NCBI RefSeq assembly: GCF_900177705.1
Contig: NZ_FXBA01000001.1
Coordinates: forward strand, 992,001 to 1,056,000
Source of the DNA: Fibrobacter sp. UWB15
GTDB lineage: Bacteria; Fibrobacterota; Fibrobacteria; Fibrobacterales; Fibrobacteraceae
Reading direction: 5' to 3'
Length of the DNA: 64,000 nucleotides
The notes beneath the pieces are model-generated. The model saw only the letters and a program-made list of their open reading frames with translations. It was not told where the DNA came from and searched no databases. The translations under genes were made by a program, and so were the position numbers. Of the stretch, positions 8,867 to 15,606 are shown in pieces (the first letter of the stretch is position 1; every line of letters begins with the position of its first letter).

Positions 8867-9652
8867 ATGGAAGACATTACACTCAAGGTAGATCACCTGA
8901 AAGCCGGCTACGACGGAAAGACCGTGTTGAACGACATTTCGTTCGATGTCAAGAAGGGCGAAATCCGCATGATTCTCGGAAGTTCCGGATGCGGCAAGTC
9001 GACACTGATGAACAACATCCTCAAGCTCTACAAGTCCGAAAGCGGAACGATAACCTTTTTCGGAAAACAGTTCGGAGCCAAGGAAGGCCTCGATTTCGAG
9101 ACTCGCCTGCGTACGGGAGTACTATTCCAGAACGGCGCACTCCTTTCAGATTTGACCGTGGCCGAAAACGCCATGCTTCCGCTGATTCGCAGCATGCCCT
9201 ACATGCCCAAGAAGCAAATGGAAGCGATTGTGGCCGACCGCCTTGAAAAAGTGCACCTGCTGCATGCATTCCACAAGTACCCCTCCGAACTTTCGGGCGG
9301 CATGAAGCGCCGCGCAGCCCTTGCCCGCGCCATCGCCCTGAAACCGGAACTGCTCTTTTGCGACGAACCCTCGACAGGCCTTGACCCGGTAACCGCCCGT
9401 TCCCTCGACGAACTGCTGCTGGAGCTCCGCGACACGCTCGGAGTCTCGATGGTTATTGTGAGCCACGAACTCGAAAGCATCAAGATCGTCTGCGACCGTT
9501 TTATTTACTTGAAAGACGGCTACGTACTCATGGACGGCACCTTGCAGCAAGGGCTTGAAAGCGAAGACCCGATTCTCAAGCATTTCTTCAACAGGCAATG
9601 TCCCAAGGAAGAAGACAACCATGAATATTACCATTTTAACTTTATCGATTAA
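8867..9652 (+). CDS. MlaF-type lipid ABC transporter ATPase
   Basis: A 261-residue ABC ATPase: Walker A GSSGCGKST, Q-loop FQNGALLSD, signature LSGGM, Walker B LLFCDEP, and H-loop SHE. The FQNGALLSDLTVAENA and PLxR stretches are typical of the MlaF/Ttg2A/MKL family that energises MCE systems. ATG 8867 follows an AGAGG. The open frame extends upstream, but that part overlaps the permease gene and is not protein-like. It pairs with the preceding MlaE-type permease. Confidence 0.9.
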   Translation: MEDITLKVDHLKAGYDGKTVLNDISFDVKKGEIRMILGSSGCGKSTLMNNILKLYKSESGTITFFGKQFGAKEGLDFETRLRTGVLFQNGALLSDLTVAENAMLPLIRSMPYMPKKQMEAIVADRLEKVHLLHAFHKYPSELSGGMKRRAALARAIALKPELLFCDEPSTGLDPVTARSLDELLLELRDTLGVSMVIVSHELESIKIVCDRFIYLKDGYVLMDGTLQQGLESEDPILKHFFNRQCPKEEDNHEYYHFNFID

Positions 9653-9664
9653 TTTGGAGTAACT

Positions 9665-10591
9665 ATGGAAACCACACGCTCCGAACGAATCAAGATTGGT
9701 GCATTCATGCTCCTTTGCGGGATCATGATTTGCGTTTTCTTGGGTTATGTGCTTTCGCGCTTTTTGAACAAGGAATTCGACAACTATTACACCGTATTCA
9801 GTGAATCGGTCATTGGCCTATACACGGACGCCCAGGTTAAACTGAACGGTATCGATGTCGGTAACGTGACCGGAATTGAAATCGATTCGTCAAACTTGAG
9901 CCAGGTTGTTGTCCGCTTCCGCGTGAACAAGGGTACGCCGATCAAGATAGGTACTCGCGCGGGCATGACACACGGTATTTCGCTCACCGGCGAAAAACAG
10001 ATTGTGCTTTCGGGCGGACGCTTTGACGAGCCCGACGTTGCCGAAGGCGGATTCGTTCCCGCCGAAAAAACGGCCTTCGATGAAATGGCGAATAAAGCCA
10101 CCGACATTATTAGCCATATCGATTCGCTTTTGACGAACATCAACAAGATTTTCTCGTCGGAAAACGCAGAAAACATTAGCAGCGCCATCAAGAATTTTGA
10201 AGGAGCTTCCAGGAACCTGAATAACATGACTCAGAACCTGAACAAGCCCATCAACAACATTTCGAATGCGGCTGCCTCAATGAAAAACGTTCTTGCCGAA
10301 ATCGAAGAAGCTAAAATTGCGGCTAAGACCAGCGAAAACATGGACCTAGTCAAGGAAAAGATTGCCGCAATTGACACCAAGAGCATGAACGAAAATATCA
10401 CGCAGACTCTGGAGTCGATCAATCAGCTTTCCAAGCGCTTAGACCAGATGGTATACAAGAACCAAGATCAGGTCGGCGACGCCGTGGTAGAACTCAACGC
10501 CGTACTTGAAAACCTCGAAGAATTCTCGCAGAAAATCAAGAATAACCCGTCGGCACTAATTCACGCCGAAAACAAGTCTAGAAGGAAGTGA
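9665..10591 (+). CDS. MCE-domain (MlaD-like) periplasmic lipid-binding protein
   Basis: A 308-residue protein with one N-terminal transmembrane anchor (residues 13-33). The MCE/MlaD domain covers about residues 40-118 (YTDAQVKLNGIDVGNV, GTRAGMTHGISLTGEKQI). A long helical, Asn/Lys-rich tail (150-300) probably forms coiled coils. MCE proteins form hexameric rings or tubes that carry lipid across the periplasm. The tail makes this longer than E. coli MlaD (about 180 residues) and more like LetB/PqiB or plant-type MCE proteins with extended helices. It sits between the ATPase and the auxiliary lipoprotein. Confidence 0.88.
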   Translation: METTRSERIKIGAFMLLCGIMICVFLGYVLSRFLNKEFDNYYTVFSESVIGLYTDAQVKLNGIDVGNVTGIEIDSSNLSQVVVRFRVNKGTPIKIGTRAGMTHGISLTGEKQIVLSGGRFDEPDVAEGGFVPAEKTAFDEMANKATDIISHIDSLLTNINKIFSSENAENISSAIKNFEGASRNLNNMTQNLNKPINNISNAAASMKNVLAEIEEAKIAAKTSENMDLVKEKIAAIDTKSMNENITQTLESINQLSKRLDQMVYKNQDQVGDAVVELNAVLENLEEFSQKIKNNPSALIHAENKSRRK

Positions 10592-10594
10592 TAA

Positions 10595-11191
10595 ATGTTC
10601 AAGAAATACATTCTCTTATCGGCAATCGCACTTTCTTTAACCGCCTGTCTGGGCGGTGGTTCCAGCGAGCCGACTCGTTATTATACGATTGCTGTCGAAA
10701 ACATCAACCACCCCTCTTCGGAAGCCTTTGCCGGCAAAAGCTTACAGGTACGCAAGTTCACCATTGACCAAGCCTACCAACGCACAAACATCGTTTACCG
10801 TGAATCGGCCTACGACTTCATGTTCTACGATCTGGACTTATGGGCTAGCCGCCCCGAACACATGATTACCCGAGTCGTCTCGGAGTATGTCGAAAAGAGC
10901 GGAATGTTCCAATCCGTCGTTTCTGGCAACGGTGTCATGCCGGAATACGAACTTTCGGGCCATGTCAATGCCATTGAAGAAGTAGATGAAAGTAGCTCTC
11001 AATCTGCACACTTGGCACTTGGCTTTACCTTCAAGAACGTAAAATCAAATACAATGCTTTGGGAAGGCAAATGCGACAAGAATCGCTCCACCGACAGTCG
11101 CGAACCAAGAGTAACAGCAGAAGCTATTTCGAAACTCCTCGCCGAATGCATGGCTGACGCCCTACAATCGATTGCCAAGAGTACCTTGTAA
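10595..11191 (+). CDS. ABC-type transport auxiliary lipoprotein (PqiC/DUF330-like)
   Basis: A 198-residue lipoprotein. The signal peptide ends in the lipobox SLTAC at Cys18, and the mature protein begins with a Gly/Ser linker and RYYTI, the usual first strand of PqiC/LipC-type auxiliary lipoproteins. These are anchored in the outer membrane and receive lipid from MCE tunnels. It starts three bases after the MCE gene and is the last gene of the locus, giving a trans-envelope route of inner-membrane permease, MCE protein and outer-membrane lipoprotein. Confidence 0.78.
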   Translation: MFKKYILLSAIALSLTACLGGGSSEPTRYYTIAVENINHPSSEAFAGKSLQVRKFTIDQAYQRTNIVYRESAYDFMFYDLDLWASRPEHMITRVVSEYVEKSGMFQSVVSGNGVMPEYELSGHVNAIEEVDESSSQSAHLALGFTFKNVKSNTMLWEGKCDKNRSTDSREPRVTAEAISKLLAECMADALQSIAKSTL

Positions 11192-11207
11192 AAAAATACG
11201 ATTTGAC

Positions 11208-11236
11208 TTGACAGAGTCTACAAATTAGTATATATT
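11208..11236 (+). promoter_or_regulatory. Sigma-70 promoter for ruvAB
   Basis: TTGACA (11208-11213), a 17-base spacer, then TATATT (11231-11236). The predicted start is near 11243, 30 bases before the ruvA ATG. TATATT also recurs as the -10 elsewhere in the window. Confidence 0.75.
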
Positions 11237-11273
11237 TGTGCAGTGAACAGATGTTTATTGCTACGGTACAGGC

Positions 11274-11882
11274 ATGATTGAACGAATTCGCGGTATTTTG
11301 ATTGAAAAATCCCCCACTTTTGTGGTTGTGGACGTGAACGGCGTAGGTTACGGCGTGAATATTTCGGCCTACACAGCAGGCAAATTGCCTGAGGTGGAAA
11401 GTGAGGTTACGCTCTACACGAACCTGGTGGTGCGCGAAGATTCCATGACGCTGTTCGGTTTTGCCGACAAGACCGAGAAAGACACCTTTATCATGCTACT
11501 CGAGGTGAACGGCGTAGGTCCGAAGCTTGCCCAGCGCATTTTGAGCGGAAGCTCCCCCGCTGACCTCTTGAACATGATCGCCAGCGACAACAAGAGCGCC
11601 CTCGGTAAAATCAAGGGCCTTGGCAAAAAGACCTGCGAACAGATGGTTCTTTCGCTTAAGGACAAGGCGGGTGCCATGATGCAGGCCCTGGGCGATGTAG
11701 AGGGATCAGGCATTACGGGCATGGGCGCACTTACCGGCCCGAAAATGGAAGCGGTTTTGGCCCTGCATACGCTGGGCGTCAAGGATCCGGCGGCAGAAAA
11801 AGCCGTAATGAAGGCGGCAGAAATCTTGGGAGATTCTGCAGATGCAGCAACGATTATTCCCGAGGCTCTCAAGTATCTTTAA
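11274..11882 (+). CDS. ruvA: Holliday junction helicase subunit RuvA
   Basis: A 202-residue protein in the usual RuvA size range. It has the N-terminal OB fold (MIERIRGILIEKSPTFVVVD), two helix-hairpin-helix motifs in the middle (LLEVNGVGPKLAQRIL and GKIKGLGKKTCEQMV), and a C-terminal RuvB-binding helical domain. RuvA tetramers bind four-way junctions and load RuvB rings for branch migration. It is followed by ruvB, the standard order. Confidence 0.95.
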   Translation: MIERIRGILIEKSPTFVVVDVNGVGYGVNISAYTAGKLPEVESEVTLYTNLVVREDSMTLFGFADKTEKDTFIMLLEVNGVGPKLAQRILSGSSPADLLNMIASDNKSALGKIKGLGKKTCEQMVLSLKDKAGAMMQALGDVEGSGITGMGALTGPKMEAVLALHTLGVKDPAAEKAVMKAAEILGDSADAATIIPEALKYL

Positions 11883-11891
11883 GAAAAGGAG

Positions 11892-11944
11892 ATGCCCGGT
11901 CATCCCCGTCAAGCGAGGACAGGCGCCGGGCATGACAATCAGAC
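11892..11944. repeat. Interspersed palindromic repeat between ruvA and ruvB
   Basis: GCCCGGTCATCCCCG and GGCGCCGGGC are complementary ends of a hairpin, with CATGACA at the right end. This is the common intergenic 'GTCATCC...GGATGAC' type of element. It lies between an AAAAGGAG and the ruvB ATG. Confidence 0.55.
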
Positions 11945-11945
11945 A

Positions 11946-12989
11946 ATGGATGATCAACGCATAATTTCTCCTGAACGGCGTGCCGGCGACGAAAGCGATG
12001 TAGAGCGTTCCCTGAGACCGCCTTCTCTTGAAGAATTTACCGGACAGAAGAACATTAAAGAAAGCCTTTCGATCGCGATTGAAGCCGCCAAGCACCGCGG
12101 CGATTCGCTGGACCATTGCCTTTTTTGCGGTCCTCCGGGACTTGGCAAGACGACATTGGCCGGAATTATCGCTAAAGAAATGGGTGTGAATATCCATATT
12201 ACGAGCGGTCCAGTGCTCGAAAAGGCGAGCGACTTGGCCGGACTCTTGACGAGTCTGCAAGAAAACGACATCTTGTTTATCGACGAAATTCACCGTCTGA
12301 ATCGCGTGGTGGAAGAATACCTCTACCCCGCTATGGAAGACTTTAGGCTCGACATTATGCTGGATTCTGGGCCGGCGGCTCGCAGCGTGAACTTGCCGCT
12401 CAAGCATTTTACGCTGGTGGGAGCGACAACCCGCAGTGGACTTTTGACAAGTCCGCTGCGCGACCGATTCGGTTTGCAGTACCGGCTGGAACTTTACGAC
12501 GAAGATGACATCAAGAGCATCTTGATGCGTAGCGCGAAGATTTTGAACGTGGGGCTCGAAGAAGATGCCGCAAAGCTTTTGAGCGGCCGCTGCCGTGGAA
12601 CGCCTCGAATTGCAAACCGCGTATTAAGGCGTTGCCGAGATGTGGCGCAAGTCCGCGGTACAGGCATTATCGACTTGATGTCGGCAAGCAAGACTCTTGA
12701 AATGCTCGGTATCGACGGCGAAGGCCTCGATCACATGGACAGAAAAATTCTTTCGATGATTATCGACAAATTCGGCGGTGGCCCCGTGGGGCTGGGCACC
12801 ATCGGGGCAGCGCTCGGCGAGGAGCCGGACACCCTCGAAGAAGTCTATGAGCCGTACTTGATTCGCAAGGGGCTCCTCGCGCGAACGCCGCGTGGCCGTA
12901 CCGCCACGCGCACCGCCTACGAGATGCTTCACAAAGCTATCCCGAAAGCTCTTGCCGAAGCCAGCGCACAAGAGTCGCTGGATTTGTAG
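11946..12989 (+). CDS. ruvB: Holliday junction branch-migration ATPase RuvB
   Basis: A 347-residue AAA+ ATPase with Walker A GPPGLGKTTL, Walker B FIDEIHRL, sensor 1 GATTRSG, an arginine-finger region, and the C-terminal winged helix (GGGPVGLGTIGAALGE). ATG 11946 gives the usual RuvB start (ISPER...LRPPSLEEF). An upstream ATG at 11892 would add 18 residues encoded by a palindromic repeat and lies directly against the AAAAGGAG, too close for normal initiation. The true start has no good ribosome site, so it may depend on coupling from ruvA. Confidence 0.95.
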   Translation: MDDQRIISPERRAGDESDVERSLRPPSLEEFTGQKNIKESLSIAIEAAKHRGDSLDHCLFCGPPGLGKTTLAGIIAKEMGVNIHITSGPVLEKASDLAGLLTSLQENDILFIDEIHRLNRVVEEYLYPAMEDFRLDIMLDSGPAARSVNLPLKHFTLVGATTRSGLLTSPLRDRFGLQYRLELYDEDDIKSILMRSAKILNVGLEEDAAKLLSGRCRGTPRIANRVLRRCRDVAQVRGTGIIDLMSASKTLEMLGIDGEGLDHMDRKILSMIIDKFGGGPVGLGTIGAALGEEPDTLEEVYEPYLIRKGLLARTPRGRTATRTAYEMLHKAIPKALAEASAQESLDL

Positions 12990-13038
12990 TTTTAGTTTTT
13001 AATAATTCTATTGATACACTTATTTCATTTTGACATCT

Positions 13039-13066
13039 GCAGGCGTTGTAACGTCTGCATTTTCTT
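13039..13066 (+). terminator. Terminator after ruvB
   Basis: The stem GCAGGCGTT-GT-AACGTCTGC (nine pairs, one G-U) is followed by ATTTTCTTT. Confidence 0.65.
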
Positions 13067-13111
13067 TATAAATTCATTATTGGTGATAAGGATGTGTTAA
13101 TTGGAGGCATG

Positions 13112-14137
13112 ATGCATCTTAAAACGACTCTTTCCGTACTCGCAATCGCGGCAGTAGCAACTATGGCAAAAGATTTTTCCGGCGCAGAACTCTATACCTT
13201 GAAGGAAGTCCAGTACGGTAAATTCGAAGCCCGTATGAAGATGGCCGCAGCTTCTGGAACGGTCAGCTCCATGTTCCTTTACCAGAACGGCTCTGAAATC
13301 GCCGATGGACGTCCTTGGGTCGAAGTCGATATCGAAGTTCTAGGCAAAAACCCAGGCAGTTTCCAGTCTAACATCATTACCGGTAAGGCAGGCGCACAAA
13401 AAACCAGCGAAAAGCACCATTCAGTGAACCCGGCTACCGACCAGGCTTTCCACACCTACGGCCTCGAATGGACCCCCAACTACGTTCGTTGGACTGTAGA
13501 CGGTCATGAAGTCCGTAAGACCGAAGGCGGCCAGGTAAGCGACCTCAAGGGAACGCAGGGCCTCCGCTTTAACCTCTGGTCTTCAGAAAGTGCCGAATGG
13601 GTCGGCAATTTCGACCAATCCAAACTTCCGCTCTTCCAGTTCATCAACTGGGTCAAGGTTTACAAGTATACTCCGGGCCAGGGCGAAGGCGGCAGCGACT
13701 TCACTCTCGACTGGACCGACAACTTCGATACATTCGACGCAAGCCGCTGGGGTAAGGGCGACTGGACCTTCGACGGTAACCGTGTCGACCTCACAGACAA
13801 GAACATTTATTCTAGGGATGGCATGTTGATTCTCGCCCTCACTCGCAAGGGTCAGGAAAGCTTCAACGGCCAGGTCCCGCGAGACGACGAACAAGCTCCG
13901 GTTTCAAGCAGCAGCGTTACCCCCAGTTCATCTAGCGTTGCATCGTCGTCTAGCGAAACTCCGTCTAGCAGCAGCGAACAGTTCAACCCGTTCAGCTCCT
14001 CTAGCAACCCGACTGGTATCCTTCCGACCCACGCCAAGCAGCTGCAGGCCAAGGAAGTCCGCGGCACCGTCAACGCCAAGGGCGCCCGCGTGAATGAAGC
14101 CACCAAGGCACATTACCAGGTAGATTTTAACTTCTAA
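13112..14137 (+). CDS. GH16 1,3-1,4-beta-glucanase (lichenase), circularly permuted
   Basis: A secreted lichenase that hydrolyses mixed-linkage beta-glucan. After the signal peptide (cleavage near TMA-KDF), the mature sequence is almost the well-known F. succinogenes enzyme. The catalytic pair Glu71 and Glu75 lies in WVEVDIEVLG near the N-terminus, and the strand normally at the N-terminus of GH16 lichenases (FTLDWTDNFDTFD) lies at about residues 198-210, which is the circular permutation. Residues 270-310 are a PSSSS-type linker. The end is basic with an NAKGA segment, as in other secreted Fibrobacter enzymes. ATG 13112 lies 4 bases after GGAGG; ATG 13109 is also possible. Confidence 0.95.
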   Translation: MHLKTTLSVLAIAAVATMAKDFSGAELYTLKEVQYGKFEARMKMAAASGTVSSMFLYQNGSEIADGRPWVEVDIEVLGKNPGSFQSNIITGKAGAQKTSEKHHSVNPATDQAFHTYGLEWTPNYVRWTVDGHEVRKTEGGQVSDLKGTQGLRFNLWSSESAEWVGNFDQSKLPLFQFINWVKVYKYTPGQGEGGSDFTLDWTDNFDTFDASRWGKGDWTFDGNRVDLTDKNIYSRDGMLILALTRKGQESFNGQVPRDDEQAPVSSSSVTPSSSSVASSSSETPSSSSEQFNPFSSSSNPTGILPTHAKQLQAKEVRGTVNAKGARVNEATKAHYQVDFNF

Positions 14138-14159
14138 TTCATCCAACCCCAAACAACCC

Positions 14160-14196
14160 CGGCCCGCATAGGAACCTCCCCTGTGCGGGTCTTTTT
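14160..14196 (+). terminator. Terminator after lichenase
   Basis: CCCGCA ... TGCGGG with a loop of about 15 bases, followed by TCTTTTTG. Confidence 0.75.
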
Positions 14197-14198
14197 GT

Positions 14199-14207
14199 TG
14201 TTATATT
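14199..14207 (+). promoter_or_regulatory. Extended -10 of leaderless regulator gene
   Basis: TGTTATATT is an extended -10 (TGnTATATT) that begins just after the terminator's T-run. The predicted +1 is at 14214, one base before the ATG, so the mRNA should be leaderless. Confidence 0.5.
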
Positions 14208-14214
14208 ACCCAAC

Positions 14215-15606
14215 ATGAAACAGCGGATTATCAAGGCTTTGCTCGATATGAACTTGAACGATGGCGACAGATTGCCGTCGGTTCGTTCGATGATCAAGAG
14301 TTTCGGAGCATCGTCTGGCACTGTTCAGGCGGCGCTTTCTGAATTGGAATCCGCCGGAAAAATTTGCAAAATTCAGGGAAAAGGCTGTTTTTGGGGAAAT
14401 ACCCCGCTGAAGAACATGGTTCCGTACGTGCACGAGACTGTTTCGGAAAAGCTGTCCAAGGCATTCGAACGCGACTTTGCGCAAGGATTTATTAAGCCTT
14501 CACAACCGCTCCCGCTTTCGAAGGAACTTTCAGCCCGCTACAACGTTTCGCAGGGCACGCTCCGCAAGTTCTTAGAGGAAAAGGTAGCCCGCGGAATCCT
14601 GAAAAAAGAAGGGCGCCAGTATCTTTTTTACCGCAAGCAGCAAAAACGCGAGGATGCACCGCTTAGCGAACTCATTTTTGTAACTCGATGCAACAGCTGG
14701 GGCGGATTCACCGCCGAAAGTGAACGCGAACTGGACTTTTTGCGCCTCATTTACAAGACCGCCGGTAAAAACCACTACAAACTGACCCTTTTCGGCATCA
14801 ACGATGCTACGGGCAAGCTGATTGACCGAAGCGGAAAACCCTGCAAGCTATCGGAACACCCGAATGCCGTGGGAGCGATTCTTTCAACGCTCCTTGTGCA
14901 AAACTTCAGACCGCTCCTGACGTTCTTCGCCGACGCGAAATTTCCCGTAGCCGTGTGGTGGGAACACCCTATCGATGCGGTGCCGCGCAGCTTTATGCGC
15001 AAGGACAACTGGGTATTCTTCAATTCCACCTTCGGTAAGCAACCCGGTAAAGAAATAGGCCGCTACCTGCTTGGCCTCGGCGTCACGGAAGTAGGCTATT
15101 TTTCGCCGTACCACAACAGTTCCTGGTCCAAAGATCGCTTGACCGGCCTCGAAGAATCCGGCCTGGTGGTACATTCTTATGTAGATGCCGAATTTGCAAG
15201 CCCGTGGGATTACAAGCAGATTGCCCGAAAGAAAGTCGAAAAGCTTTCTGTGGAAATTATGGCGCGCACGCTTGAAAAAGAAAAACTCAAGACGCTTGCC
15301 GAACGCGCTCTCGCCTTCCAGGCCGCAAACGGCAACAATATGCCATGGATTTGCGTGAATGACGAAGTCGCCGGGATCTTTATGGAAATGGTTGAAGAAA
15401 ACAACATGGAAATTCCCATGCCGAATATCGGACCGAATTATATAGCCTTCGATAATTCCATGGAAAGCTACCTGTTGCGCATACCCTCTTACGACTTCAA
15501 CACCGACGCACTCGTGGAGCAGATGTTCTACTACATCAGTAGTCCTTCGGCTTTTGACGGCGTCAAGAAAATCCACCACATTCTCGGAAACGTGGTGGAG
15601 AAATAA
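14215..15606 (+). CDS. Double winged-helix (GntR-type) regulator with LacI-like sensor domain
   Basis: A 463-residue transcription factor. Residues 1-62 form a GntR-type winged helix (DGDRLPSVRSMIKSFGASSGTVQAAL). Residues 77-140 look like a second, similar winged helix (SQPLPLSKELSARYNVSQGTLRKFL). Residues 150-463 resemble a periplasmic-binding/LacI-type sugar sensor (GRYLLGLGVTEVGYFSPYHNSSWSKDRLTGLEE). Two tandem GntR-type domains before a sugar sensor is unusual, as GntR and LacI-type sensors normally carry one DNA-binding domain. It lies directly after the lichenase gene and may control it or other polysaccharide genes. The ligand is unknown. Confidence 0.75.
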   Translation: MKQRIIKALLDMNLNDGDRLPSVRSMIKSFGASSGTVQAALSELESAGKICKIQGKGCFWGNTPLKNMVPYVHETVSEKLSKAFERDFAQGFIKPSQPLPLSKELSARYNVSQGTLRKFLEEKVARGILKKEGRQYLFYRKQQKREDAPLSELIFVTRCNSWGGFTAESERELDFLRLIYKTAGKNHYKLTLFGINDATGKLIDRSGKPCKLSEHPNAVGAILSTLLVQNFRPLLTFFADAKFPVAVWWEHPIDAVPRSFMRKDNWVFFNSTFGKQPGKEIGRYLLGLGVTEVGYFSPYHNSSWSKDRLTGLEESGLVVHSYVDAEFASPWDYKQIARKKVEKLSVEIMARTLEKEKLKTLAERALAFQAANGNNMPWICVNDEVAGIFMEMVEENNMEIPMPNIGPNYIAFDNSMESYLLRIPSYDFNTDALVEQMFYYISSPSAFDGVKKIHHILGNVVEK

